This document shows positions 27,214-35,330 of a stretch of DNA of 64,000 nt, piece after piece. How positions within the stretch are numbered: position 1 is the first letter of the stretch; every line of letters starts with the position of its first letter. The stretch is from Oceanobacillus profundus (GTDB lineage: Bacteria; Bacillota; Bacilli; Bacillales; Amphibacillaceae): positions 186,001 through 250,000 of the forward strand of contig NZ_QWEH01000002.1 of the NCBI RefSeq assembly GCF_003515705.1, given 5' to 3'. A program made the position numbers and the translations under genes. Under the pieces are notes generated by a model that did not search any database, was not told where the DNA came from, and was given only the letters and a program-made list of their open reading frames with translations.

Positions 27214-27262
27214 AATAGGCTGTCAGGTGGTTCGTTCACCTTGACAGCCTATGATATTTTTT
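27214..27262. terminator. shared terminator of yhaL and prsA
   Basis: Stem ATAGGCTGTCAGGTG/CACCTTGACAGCCTAT with a 7-base loop and a T-run on the plus side. Confidence 0.8.
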
Positions 27263-27274
27263 CGTAATTGTCTC

Positions 27275-28171
27275 TTATCCTTTGGCTTCTTCTGATCCTT
27301 GACCTTCTGTTTCTGGTATTTCAAGAAGGTCCTTGAATTCATCAATTTTAATATCGACTTTTGCATCCTCAATTAGCGAATCCATTTTTTCTTGAACTTT
27401 TGTAACATCCATTCGTTTTGTTAATAGTTCACGGCGCAGGTCTTCTTTTACATCTTCAAATTTACCGATGCTTTCTTCTTTATCACGAATATCATTTACT
27501 TTAATGATATGGAAGCCGAATTGTGATTGTACTGGATCACTGATTTCGTCTATTTCCATGTTGTAAGCTGCCTCTTCAAATTCAGGGACCATTTCACCAG
27601 TTGAAAAGTATCCAAGGTCTCCGCCATCCTCTGCAGAACCATCTGTTGAATATTCTTTTGCTAATTCAGCAAAATCTTCACCTTCATCCAGCTTTTGTTT
27701 TACTTCATTTGCAGTATCTTCATCTGCTACAAGAATATGCTGTGCTTCAATCTCAGTGTTTTGACGATTATATTCTTGCTCAAGATCTTCTTCTGTAATC
27801 TCTATATCTTCTGCAATTGCAGCTTCTTGCAATAAGCTTATGCGAATAATCTCGCGAAGTTCATCCTCACTGCCAAAGTTTTGCTCGATAATGGAATCAT
27901 ATTGATCACCATATGTATCTTTCATCGATTGAATCTCAGCATTCACGTCTTCCTCAGTTACTTCGTAATTATTCTCGAGCACCTTGATTGTAATCATTTC
28001 TTCAAGGATAGCTTCTCCATTGCGGCTTTTCAGTTTTTCATAAAAGTCTTCTTTTGTAATATCTCCTGCTTCTGATTCCACAACCACTTCAGAATCTGCT
28101 TCATTATTTGTACATGCTGCTAACGTTAGTGTACCAGCAGTAATAATAGCAGCAAAGGCTAATTTCTTCAT
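27275..28171 (-). CDS. prsA: PrsA foldase lipoprotein
   Basis: A 298-residue peptidyl-prolyl isomerase anchored outside the membrane, needed for folding of secreted proteins and penicillin-binding proteins. The signal peptide [17 protein letters not shown] ends in lipobox LAAC (lipidated Cys at about 20). The parvulin rotamase domain covers about 135-230 ([44 protein letters not shown]). Acidic helical regions flank it, as in B. subtilis PrsA. AGGAGTG precedes ATG. A leader hairpin is noted at 28270-28302. Confidence 0.95.
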   Translation of the reverse strand: MKKLAFAAIITAGTLTLAACTNNEADSEVVVESEAGDITKEDFYEKLKSRNGEAILEEMITIKVLENNYEVTEEDVNAEIQSMKDTYGDQYDSIIEQNFGSEDELREIIRISLLQEAAIAEDIEITEEDLEQEYNRQNTEIEAQHILVADEDTANEVKQKLDEGEDFAELAKEYSTDGSAEDGGDLGYFSTGEMVPEFEEAAYNMEIDEISDPVQSQFGFHIIKVNDIRDKEESIGKFEDVKEDLRRELLTKRMDVTKVQEKMDSLIEDAKVDIKIDEFKDLLEIPETEGQGSEEAKG

Positions 28172-28269
28172 CGTCTCTAAACACTCCTAATCTGTTTGTT
28201 GGTTCTAGTTTTCATTGGAAAACTTGGTATTCGCCAGGTCTTTTGGGCGGATGACTTCGTTGCACTTAT

Positions 28270-28302
28270 GCAGATAAGAATGGTTTATACCTTATTATCT
28301 GC
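28270..28302 (-). promoter_or_regulatory. inverted repeat upstream of prsA
   Basis: Perfect 8-bp arms GCAGATAA and TTATCTGC separated by 17 bases, about 100-130 bases upstream of the prsA start. It could be an operator or a leader-RNA hairpin. Confidence 0.35.
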
Positions 28303-28369
28303 CAATGATAAATATAACATACTTCCTTTTAGAAAAAATAGTATTATGTAAAATACCTAAAAAATACCG

Positions 28370-28555
28370 TTAAACTGTCACATTCATGACACGTAAGTAG
28401 GAGCATACGAGCAATGCGACCATAATCATATTGATCACACGGAATATTTTAGCTTGCTTATGCTTGTCCATTTGCATTTTGATGCAGAAAGATTTTGTAA
28501 GGGTGTTGAAAATAAGCAATACAACAAAAGCAAAGCACATATAAAAAATGACCAT
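28370..28555 (-). CDS. small two-TM membrane protein, unknown function
   Basis: A 61-residue protein with two hydrophobic segments (MVIFYMCFAFVVLLIFNTL and INMIMVALLVCSYLRVM) joined by a basic loop KMQMDKHKQAKIFR, so both ends probably face outside. GAGGAGTT lies 8 bases before ATG 28555; a further ATG at 28573 contains the Shine-Dalgarno and is unlikely. It lies upstream of prsA in the same direction with its own gap of about 200 bases. I do not recognise a named family. Confidence 0.55.
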   Translation of the reverse strand: MVIFYMCFAFVVLLIFNTLTKSFCIKMQMDKHKQAKIFRVINMIMVALLVCSYLRVMNVTV

Positions 28556-28573
28556 GACTTGAACTCCTCTCAT

Positions 28574-28932
28574 TCAATGTACACTTGTAATCTTACTCTA
28601 CCAAAAGAAGTGCTGGATGAACAGAGGCAGGAGAAGAAAAATAGAGAAATGAATTATCATTTTTCCAGCTAGAATGATATAGTTACTGATATATATAAAT
28701 CGCTGTGAATAAAGTGAAAGAAGCTTTTTTTGTTTTCCATGTTTCTGTATAATAGTAGAAAGACAAAAAATATATCAGAACGATTATAACAAAAAGTAGT
28801 TTCATGTATACAAATTATATAGATAGCAAATGAAAGCAATTCAAAAAAACAGGTCGCTTGCTATTGATAGGAAACACAACTATATAGAGAAAACAGTGTT
28901 TAGAGAGATGCTATTTTAAGGGGGAAGCTGAG
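28574..28932. other. intergenic region before yhaI, with a -10 at 28748
   Basis: About 360 bases with no gene. A consensus TATAAT at 28748-28753 lacks a good -35 and would leave a leader of about 175 bases before yhaI. I see no recognisable riboswitch or shared repeat in it. Confidence 0.35.
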
Positions 28933-29292
28933 TTGGGGGAATTTGAAAATACAAATGACAGCTCATTATTTCATATACAATTACTTTCCAAAATAATAGA
29001 TATGAATCAATACCCCGTCATCAAAATGATTATCGAACATAATCTTACCCGCAAGGAATACAACGAAATGATGGAGATGATTCAAAGCTTAAATGATGCG
29101 TATGAGCTTCAAAAAGAAGAGGGCTTGCTAGATTTCACATCATTGCTTATTCAATTTGCTGGTATGTTGAATGAGAAACTGGACCCAAATAAGACAATTG
29201 AAGCACTGAAATTAGATGGATGCTATCCAATGCTTATGTCGGAGTTCAGCAAGATATTGGAGGAATATGACAGGCAACATCGTAGAAGGTGA
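28933..29292 (+). CDS. yhaI: DUF1878 protein YhaI
   Basis: A 119-residue helical protein matching YhaI: IQLLSKIIDMNQYPVIKMIIEHNLTR, LLIQFAGMLNEKLDP..TIEAL and YP.LM.EF..IL. It starts with TTG 28933 after GGGGGAAG. Its function is unknown. In B. subtilis hpr (scoC) follows yhaI directly; here only 66 bases separate yhaI from the end of yhaH and no hpr is present. Confidence 0.75.
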   Translation: MGEFENTNDSSLFHIQLLSKIIDMNQYPVIKMIIEHNLTRKEYNEMMEMIQSLNDAYELQKEEGLLDFTSLLIQFAGMLNEKLDPNKTIEALKLDGCYPMLMSEFSKILEEYDRQHRRR

Positions 29293-29312
29293 GTTGAATG
29301 ATTCTGGAATAA

Positions 29313-29350
29313 AAAATGAGACAGCCCTAACCAAGCTGTCTCATTTTTAG
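29313..29350. terminator. hairpin between yhaI and yhaH
   Basis: The sequence AAAATGAGACAGC...GCTGTCTCATTTTT forms a strong stem with a T-run; it lies between convergent genes and can serve both. Confidence 0.8.
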
Positions 29351-29358
29351 TTCTAGTA

Positions 29359-29718
29359 TTAATGATTTTTAACCTTATTTTCCAGGTCTCTCAGACTAGT
29401 TTCAATTTGTTCCAATGATTGATAAATACTTTCTTGATGGGGTTCAACCGTTTCTTTCCATTCCTCAACAGATTTTCTGATTTCGTCTGTTAAATCTTTA
29501 ATGAGGACAGCACCCTCTTTGGACGTGTGTTTAATTTGTTGTTGTAGTCGTAAACCTTCTACTTTTAGTCGGTTGAGAAGAAGTTTTAATTCCAATCCCT
29601 GATCTTTTACACGAACACGTACATCTCTTCCTGATTCAGGTGTGCTTAATAATGTGACTGCTGCACTAACTGTTCCCCCGACAAGCAGTCCTAGAATAAA
29701 TGATTTTCCTTTTGACAT
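29359..29718 (-). CDS. yhaH: YtxH-like general-stress protein YhaH
   Basis: 119 residues: one N-terminal membrane or signal-anchor segment (SFILGLLVGGTVSAAVTLL) followed by STPESGRDVR, the YtxH-type signature, and a long amphipathic helix. B. subtilis YhaH is a general-stress protein of unknown mechanism. ATG 29718 is chosen because AAAGGAG lies upstream; an extension to 29781 lacks a ribosome binding site. Confidence 0.8.
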   Translation of the reverse strand: MSKGKSFILGLLVGGTVSAAVTLLSTPESGRDVRVRVKDQGLELKLLLNRLKVEGLRLQQQIKHTSKEGAVLIKDLTDEIRKSVEEWKETVEPHQESIYQSLEQIETSLRDLENKVKNH

Positions 29719-29803
29719 AGCTACGCACTCCTTTCTTGCTTCTATTATATCATTTCCACTTTTCATAGTGCTATCAAACATATTTATTAAGGAGGAATAA
29801 AAA

Positions 29804-29823
29804 TATCCTGTTGCTATAGGATA
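29804..29823. repeat. small inverted repeat TATCCT/AGGATA
   Basis: Six-base arms around an 8-base loop in the gap between yhaH and trpP. It could be an operator or chance. Confidence 0.2.
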
Positions 29824-29947
29824 CTGCGACCTTAGCCGATTTCGGCCTCTACCTCCACTTTCTTAATCACGCACACATATGAAAAGGCTTCACTAATTTG
29901 ATTATAAAAAATAAGCGGAAATAAAGCTACTACTAAGCAGAAAAACA

Positions 29948-29982
29948 TAAAAAACCTCTGACATTGTTTTATCAGAGGTTTG
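29948..29982 (-). terminator. terminator of trpP
   Basis: On the minus strand AAACCTCTGA pairs with TCAGAGGTTT, followed by a T-run. Confidence 0.8.
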
Positions 29983-29988
29983 TATAGA

Positions 29989-30510
29989 TTAAGCTACTGT
30001 TATTGGTTTAGACCGTTTCATAATTCCTTGTACGATCGGATAAATAACAATCATGATGATGGTGTTTAAAGCAGTGGCAGGTAATACAATTCCAACAAAC
30101 AATGCTAAGAATCCGCCTTCCATTAATCCGACAATGAATAATGCAACAGAAAGGAAGATCGAACCGCTAACCATTGTACCAAAAGCAGCTAAAACAGGTG
30201 CACTTAATGTAATCTTAACTTTATTTTTCACGAGTAAAAATAAAGCGAAAAATACAAAGGCTGTGATTGGTTTATCAATAATGTTGGCAATTTGTCCTCC
30301 AGGTGCAGATGTTGTTAAAGCGGATATGATACCTGTTGCTATGGATAGAATAAGTACATATTTTGCTTTAGGAAATAGTAAAATTCCTAGAAACATCATG
30401 GACAACAGCATATCAGGCTTCACACCAAAAAGCATAGGTGGTACAACTGCATGCAAAACAGCACCGATACCTACCAATAGGGATAAAATAATCAATATTC
30501 TCGTATTCAT
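29989..30510 (-). CDS. trpP: tryptophan transporter TrpP
   Basis: A 173-residue membrane protein with about five or six hydrophobic segments, matching YhaG/TrpP: an early PPMLFGVKPDMLLSMMFLGIL, then TGIISALTTSAPGGQIANIIDKPITAF. It imports tryptophan. The leader carries a NAG triplet array overlapping the Shine-Dalgarno (30517-30545), so translation is expected to be blocked by tryptophan-bound TRAP, as for B. subtilis trpP. Confidence 0.9.
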   Translation of the reverse strand: MNTRILIILSLLVGIGAVLHAVVPPMLFGVKPDMLLSMMFLGILLFPKAKYVLILSIATGIISALTTSAPGGQIANIIDKPITAFVFFALFLLVKNKVKITLSAPVLAAFGTMVSGSIFLSVALFIVGLMEGGFLALFVGIVLPATALNTIIMIVIYPIVQGIMKRSKPITVA

Positions 30511-30516
30511 TTTTAA

Positions 30517-30545
30517 CTCTCCTCATCTATTCTATGCTCAAGCTT
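30517..30545 (-). promoter_or_regulatory. TRAP-binding NAG-repeat site in the trpP leader
   Basis: Read on the minus strand: AAG-3-GAG-2-TAG-2-TAG-2-GAG-2-GAG, ending 6 bases before the trpP ATG. Six triplets with 2-3-base spacers are the hallmark of an RNA site for the 11-subunit TRAP protein. The last two GAGs are the Shine-Dalgarno, so binding would block ribosome access. Confidence 0.8.
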
Positions 30546-30639
30546 TTTTATTTCCAACTGTACACTCGTTGTCAGTTGCGAAATGTTAGCAATAGTATAG
30601 CAGAATTTATTGAAAATTAAAAGGACTAATTTTTGTAAA

Positions 30640-30772
30640 TGCTGGAATAGCGACGTCCAGCTCCAGCACGAAAGTTGTAGCAAGACTTCCATCACCTCAT
30701 GACACGATAAAGAAGACTTACCGATTGGTACAGGGCGCAGTTCATACGTCGCTAACTGGACGTTTCCGCTTT
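30640..30772 (-). repeat. intergenic repeat with inverted ends AGCGACGT/ACGTCGCT
   Basis: AGCGACGTCCAG at 30649-30660 is mirrored by ACGTCGCT (30746-30753) and CTGGACGT (30756-30763). CCAGCTCCAGCAC at 30657-30669 resembles the CCAGCTTCAGCAC sequence at about 57620. The layout resembles the structured intergenic repeats common in Oceanobacillus and relatives. Confidence 0.55.
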
Positions 30773-30776
30773 TGTT

Positions 30777-31202
30777 TTAAATTGCGGCTTTAATTTCCTG
30801 GGCAATATTTTGCAGTTCTTCTGACGTATATTCGTCTGTATGTACAGTCCAGTTTGGTGTGTAGCCATCACCTTCGCCATATCTTGGAATTAGATGCAAG
30901 TGAAGATGGAATACAGACTGCTCTGCTGGCGCTTCATTATTGTTTAATACATTCATTCCTAATGGACTGTATGTTTTTTTAATCGCATTGGCAATGATTG
31001 GAACTCGAGCGAACAATTCTTTTGCAACCTCTGGTGGTGTTTCATAAATGTTTTTCGTATGTGTTTTCGGAACAATAAGTGTATGTCCTTTTGTTACCTG
31101 ACTTAAATCCAGGAATGCATAAACATGCTCATCTTCATATACTTTGGCAGAAGGAAGTTCACCATTAATTATGTTGCAAAAAATACAATCGTCATGACTC
31201 AT
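30777..31202 (-). CDS. hit: HIT-family nucleotide-binding protein
   Basis: 141 residues with the histidine triad HLHLHLIPRY (about 99-108), the N-terminal zinc-type C.FC.I motif (DCIFCNIINGE) and GHTLIVPKTHTKNI. HIT proteins hydrolyse or transfer nucleotides (AMP conjugates). The position beside ecsA, divergently transcribed, is conserved in Bacillus. GGAGAGATAAC lies before ATG. Confidence 0.93.
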   Translation of the reverse strand: MSHDDCIFCNIINGELPSAKVYEDEHVYAFLDLSQVTKGHTLIVPKTHTKNIYETPPEVAKELFARVPIIANAIKKTYSPLGMNVLNNNEAPAEQSVFHLHLHLIPRYGEGDGYTPNWTVHTDEYTSEELQNIAQEIKAAI

Positions 31203-31314
31203 TTGTTATCTCTCCTTTTATAATTGTATATATTATGTTTATTGTAGTAAGTATTAGGGACAAATGTAAAGCTATTCCTCTTATTTTCTGAAAAAGGACA
31301 AGCGCAAAATAAAT

Positions 31315-31353
31315 AAACAGGTCAGACCCGCATAATGCGGACCTGCCTGTTTT
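31315..31353. terminator. compound hairpin, terminator-like
   Basis: AAACAGG pairs with CCTGTTT, and CCGCAT with ATGCGG inside, with small bulges. TTTT follows on the plus strand. No upstream plus-strand gene is evident, so its parent transcript is unclear. Confidence 0.5.
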
Positions 31354-31504
31354 AAGAAGGAAGAGGATGTTTTAAACTAATGCTGGGGAACTGTAAACAC
31401 CAGTAAATCATGCAAAGATGATTCGTCTATGGTTTACAAAAACCATTATACCAATTGTCCACTTCGTCTGAAGCGGAAGCTGGTAAAAGGGCTTTATATC
31501 ATTA

Positions 31505-31632
31505 GTATGCCAACACTGACACCCCATCTCGCTTTTTTACGAAAAATCAGAGTAATTATCGAACACTAACACCTCATTTTGTGTTTTTTACACGAAATTA
31601 CATTAGATATTCGATCGTCAACACCTCATTTG
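31505..31632. repeat. degenerate ~55-bp repeat in the hit-ecsA gap
   Basis: ACACCTCATTT recurs about 55 bases apart (31566 and 31620) with an earlier weaker form ACACCCCATC (31519). Intervening sequence is only loosely alike. Confidence 0.4.
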
Positions 31633-31823
31633 CGTATGACAAGATTTTGTTGTAGTGAGACATCCTCGTTTCTTCCTTTCTATTTTGTTCCGAAATAAAT
31701 ATCTTATACATGGATTTTTTAAAAATTTTGATGGGAAGTATGTCTTGTACTGAAACAGTAATGTCCGCGTATTATCTAAGGGCGTTCTGCGCTTTTGGTC
31801 AGAAAATGTCGTAAGGTTTGCCT

Positions 31824-31852
31824 TTGGCAATGTCCAGCAATAATGATAAAAT
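31824..31852 (+). promoter_or_regulatory. candidate sigma-A promoter of ecsAB
   Basis: TTGGCA (31824-31829), exactly 17 bases, TAAAAT (31847-31852), 28 bases before the ecsA start. Confidence 0.55.
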
Positions 31853-31879
31853 CAAAAGTAATGACAAGGAGGGATTTTG

Positions 31880-32626
31880 ATGGAATCCTTATTACATATT
31901 GATAGCCTTCATGGAGGGTATACACATAAAAATGTATTGCACGGTATTTCATTTGATGTTAAACCAAAAGAAATTGTAGGTTTAATTGGTTTGAATGGTG
32001 CTGGTAAAAGTACGACGATTAAGCATATTATTGGACTCATGCAGCCCAAAAAAGGAACCGTTCGCGTGAATGGAAAGAGCTACAAGGAAAATTCAGAAAC
32101 GTATCGAAATCAAATGGCATATATTCCGGAAATGCCGATATTATATGATGAATTAACGCTTTATGAGCATCTGCGCTTAACGGCGATGGCATATGGAATT
32201 GCTGAGGATACATTCGAGGCAAGACTTCAGCCGCTTTTAAAGGAATTTCGTTTAGAAAAAAAGCTAAACTGGTTCCCCGTTCATTTTTCAAAAGGGATGC
32301 GACAAAAGGTTATGATTATGTGCGCGTTCTTAATCGAACCACCGCTTTATATTGTTGATGAACCATTTGTAGGTTTAGACCCATTGGGGATTCAATCTTA
32401 TCTACAACTGATGGACAGCATGAAAAATAAAGGAGCGGGTGTGTTGATGTCGACACATATTCTTGCTACTGCAGAGCGCTATTGCGATCGTTTTGTTATT
32501 TTGCATGATGGTGTTATTCGAGCGATTGGGACATTAGAAGAATTAAGAGAAAGCTTTAATATGCCTGATTCAACGTTGGATGATTTGTATGTGCAATTAA
32601 CGAAAGAAGAAGATAGCCATGTTTGA
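31880..32626 (+). CDS. ecsA: ABC transporter ATPase EcsA
   Basis: A 248-residue ATPase with Walker A GLNGAGKSTTI, a degenerate signature HFSKGMRQKVMIM, Walker B PLYIVDEPFVGLD and the switch STHILATAE. EcsAB affects protein secretion, competence, sporulation and activity of site-2 proteases in B. subtilis. ATG 31880 is 6 bases after AAGGAGGG; an adjacent in-frame TTG is less well placed. It overlaps ecsB. Confidence 0.93.
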   Translation: MESLLHIDSLHGGYTHKNVLHGISFDVKPKEIVGLIGLNGAGKSTTIKHIIGLMQPKKGTVRVNGKSYKENSETYRNQMAYIPEMPILYDELTLYEHLRLTAMAYGIAEDTFEARLQPLLKEFRLEKKLNWFPVHFSKGMRQKVMIMCAFLIEPPLYIVDEPFVGLDPLGIQSYLQLMDSMKNKGAGVLMSTHILATAERYCDRFVILHDGVIRAIGTLEELRESFNMPDSTLDDLYVQLTKEEDSHV

Positions 32627-33833
32627 TTCGCATGAATTTTATAAAAAGCGTTTTTCATCTCACTTAAAAGAGACAGGCCGTTATTTGAAATATATTTTTA
32701 ATGGTCATATGGCATTCGCTATCCTATTCTTTATTTCTGCATCTGCATATTATTACCAACAATGGTTGACGGAATTACCAGCGAATTTTCCGACGGCTTT
32801 GATAATTGGAATTACATTCGGGCTAATTGTGAGTTATAGCCCTGTAAGAACGTTATTAAAAGAGCCGGATCTTGTTTTTCTTATCGTAGCTGAGACAAAG
32901 ATGGGGGCCTATTTCCGTAATGCGCTTATTTATAGTTTTGTCATTCAGCTTTATATGATTCTGCTTTTCGCTGCAGCATTTGGACCGCTTTATTTTGCTT
33001 CATATCCAGAAAGAGCGGGAAGTATGTATTTACTTACACTAGTTCTACTTTTACTATTTAAAGTTGCAAATTTATTTGCAAATTGGTGGATGCTGAAAGT
33101 TAGGGAGCCAGGAATTCGGAATATTGATCTTCTCATCCGCACGGTTTTGAATGGGGTTATTTTTTATTTTATCGTAAATGGTGACATGCTATTTGCAGGA
33201 ATTACTTCGATTTTATTTGTCATCGTTTTTCTCTATGATTATTATTACTCCAATAAACAATCAGGGTTGGCGTGGGATTTGCTTGTTGAAAAGGATCAAA
33301 ATCGCATGCAGACGTTTTATAGAATAGCCAATATGTTTGCAGATGTTCCACATTTAAAAAACCGCGTAAAAAAGCGTCAGTGGTTGGTTCATTTAGTTAA
33401 CAGAGGTGTCCCAATTGAAAAGAAACATACGTATGACTACTTATTTCGAATTTCCTTTATTCGCAGTGGAGATTACTTAGGGATGTATGTGCGTCTCATC
33501 GTAATTGGAGGATTATTCATTTATTTCATTCCGAATGTATGGATGAAGATATTATTTGGAATTTTATTTCTCTATTTGAGCACATTCCAGATGATGCCCC
33601 TTTATCAACATCACCGAACGAATATGTGGCTGGATCTTTATCCAGTTGAATTAAATTATAGGAGAAGTGCTGTTCTCAAGATTGTTTATCAACTAAGTAC
33701 AATTCAAACGCTCTTGTTCGCCTTGTTGTTTGTTCTGTTACAGGAATATTTGGGATTTGTTATTGTTCTTGGTGGTGGGTTGCTCTTTACCGTTCTATTT
33801 GTGAATGGTTATATGAAACCGAGGTTAAAGTAA
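32619..33833 (+). CDS. ecsB: ABC transporter membrane subunit EcsB
   Basis: A 404-residue protein with about eight or more hydrophobic segments and the EcsB pattern (FYKKRFSSHLKETGRYLKYIFNGH; LWDLYPVELNYRR-like near the C-terminus, here LDLYPVELNYRRSAVLK). It starts within the last codons of ecsA (8-base overlap). ecsC, the third gene in B. subtilis, is absent; a terminator follows at once. Confidence 0.92.
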   Translation: MFDSHEFYKKRFSSHLKETGRYLKYIFNGHMAFAILFFISASAYYYQQWLTELPANFPTALIIGITFGLIVSYSPVRTLLKEPDLVFLIVAETKMGAYFRNALIYSFVIQLYMILLFAAAFGPLYFASYPERAGSMYLLTLVLLLLFKVANLFANWWMLKVREPGIRNIDLLIRTVLNGVIFYFIVNGDMLFAGITSILFVIVFLYDYYYSNKQSGLAWDLLVEKDQNRMQTFYRIANMFADVPHLKNRVKKRQWLVHLVNRGVPIEKKHTYDYLFRISFIRSGDYLGMYVRLIVIGGLFIYFIPNVWMKILFGILFLYLSTFQMMPLYQHHRTNMWLDLYPVELNYRRSAVLKIVYQLSTIQTLLFALLFVLLQEYLGFVIVLGGGLLFTVLFVNGYMKPRLK

Positions 33834-33837
33834 TACA

Positions 33838-33876
33838 ATGAAGCAGACCAAATCTATTTTGATTTGGTCTGCTTCA
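33838..33876. terminator. bidirectional terminator of ecsB and yhaA
   Basis: Perfect 15-bp stem GAAGCAGACCAAATC/GATTTGGTCTGCTTC with a 6-base loop between convergent genes. Confidence 0.85.
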
Positions 33877-33881
33877 TCTGG

Positions 33882-35063
33882 TTAGAATTCGGAATTCGCT
33901 TTTTGATATTCAAAATAAGCTCCAATTAAGGTTTTAGCAGCAATTGGTAAAGCTTTCTCCTCAATATCAAATTTGGGATGATGGTGTGGATATGGATTTC
34001 CTTCTTTGTTCGCACCTGTAAAAAAGTATGCTCCTGGCTTTTCCATCATATAATAGGAGAAGTCCTCTCCACCCATTACCGGTAAAATTTCCTCAGTAGT
34101 ATGAATCGCATCAATTTGTTTGCTCGCTTCGAGAACAATTTCAGCTCCCTCAGAATGATTGATTAATGGCGGATAGCCTTTTATATAATTTAATGTGTAG
34201 GATGCGTCGTTTGATATACAAATACCTTTAAGTATTTTTTCCATCTCATCCATAATTAGTTTTTGAACATCTGTATTAAAGTATCGTACCGTACCAACTA
34301 ATTCTGCTTGATCAGCAATAATATTAAATGCATTCCCCGCTTGGAAAATTCCTGTTGTTAGCACTGCTGTTTGTAATGGATCTACTCTTCTGCTAACGAT
34401 TTGCTGAAACTGTGTAATAACTTCCGCTCCGAGAACGATCGCATCCTTTGTTTCATGTGGGTATGCACCATGTCCACCTTGGCCTTGAATCTTTATCTCA
34501 AACCGATCTGCACCAGCCATAAATTCCTTTTTTGAAGTCTGGAGTACGCCTAGGGGAACGGTTGCCCACAAATGTGTTCCAAATACTGCATCCACTTCAT
34601 CGAGTGCGCCTGCTTCTATCATAGGTTTCGCTCCACCTGGTGCAAATTCTTCCGCATGTTGATGTAAAAAGACAATCGTTCCTGTAAGCTCGGCTTGATA
34701 TTTTTTCATAGCTTTAGCTAGTGTAAGTAGTGTTGCGGTATGTCCGTCATGGCCACAGGCATGCATGACACCAGGAACCTTGGATTTGTATGGTACATCT
34801 TTTTCATCTTGAATTGGCAGTGCATCGAAATCGGCTCTTAATGCAACTGTTTTACCTGGCTTTGCTCCTTTTAATGTTGCGATTACACCATTTCCACCGA
34901 CTCCTGTTTGATAGGGAATCCCGAGCTCTTCATAGAAATCTGCTATGTATTTTGCTGTTTTTGTTTCCTGAAAAGATAATTCGGGATGCTGATGCAAATA
35001 TCTTCTGATCTCTATCATTTCTGGATAGAGCTCATCAATTGATTGATGTATACTTTCTAACAT
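33882..35063 (-). CDS. yhaA: M20-family amidohydrolase YhaA
   Basis: A 393-residue metallopeptidase-type N-acyl-amino-acid amidohydrolase: EIRRYLHQHPELSFQE, MHACGHDGHTATLL (metal ligands), FLHQHAEEFAPGGAKPMIEAG, and the dimerisation lid domain GQGGHGAYPHETKDAI. A C-terminal GGEDFSYYM carries the final ligand region. It is probably cytosolic and releases amino acids from N-acyl conjugates. ATG 35063 is used because AGAGGTGG lies upstream; GTG 35075 falls on that site. It occupies the same place as B. subtilis yhaA. Confidence 0.88.
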   Translation of the reverse strand: MLESIHQSIDELYPEMIEIRRYLHQHPELSFQETKTAKYIADFYEELGIPYQTGVGGNGVIATLKGAKPGKTVALRADFDALPIQDEKDVPYKSKVPGVMHACGHDGHTATLLTLAKAMKKYQAELTGTIVFLHQHAEEFAPGGAKPMIEAGALDEVDAVFGTHLWATVPLGVLQTSKKEFMAGADRFEIKIQGQGGHGAYPHETKDAIVLGAEVITQFQQIVSRRVDPLQTAVLTTGIFQAGNAFNIIADQAELVGTVRYFNTDVQKLIMDEMEKILKGICISNDASYTLNYIKGYPPLINHSEGAEIVLEASKQIDAIHTTEEILPVMGGEDFSYYMMEKPGAYFFTGANKEGNPYPHHHPKFDIEEKALPIAAKTLIGAYFEYQKANSEF

Positions 35064-35187
35064 TGATAACGCCACCTCTTAAATTAATTCACTTTTACGT
35101 TTATTCTATCATAACATGAGTTTCTATTCAGAAAATAAATTTTATATATTTTAAGTTGGGAACCACTACGATAATTGGAGGTTTAAT

Positions 35188-35241
35188 ATGAAGGTTAAGA
35201 TAGTGAATTATCAAGGCACTGTTATGGAGAAGGAAAGGTGA
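35188..35241 (+). CDS. possible 17-residue ORF
   Basis: MKVKIVNYQGTVMEKER, with GGAGG seven bases before ATG. Too short to classify; it could be a small peptide gene or the remnant of a lost gene. A hairpin at 35280-35325 lies downstream. Confidence 0.25.
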   Translation: MKVKIVNYQGTVMEKER

Positions 35242-35279
35242 ATAAGAAGTAATCCGTTCATTAGAAATTAAAAACAAAC

Positions 35280-35325
35280 GTGATGATAGTGCATCAAAGG
35301 CTCATATACGATGCGCTATCATCAT
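35280..35325. terminator. terminator of the aldo/keto reductase gene
   Basis: Stem TGATGATAGTGCATC/GATGCGCTATCATCA with one G-U. On the minus strand it follows the reductase stop codon and leads into TTTGTTTTT. Confidence 0.7.
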
Positions 35326-35330
35326 GTGAT

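Larger units (their letters stand above)
31203..31823. other. long intergenic region between hit and ecsA
   Basis: A 677-base gap before ecsA with no credible gene. It contains a strong compound hairpin at 31315-31353, a mildly palindromic tract around 31385-31450 (GTAAACACC...GGTTTACAAAAACC), and a degenerate repeat with 'AACACCTCATTT' at about 31564 and 31619 and a related CTGACACCCCATC at about 31516. The right end holds the ecsA promoter. Confidence 0.5.
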
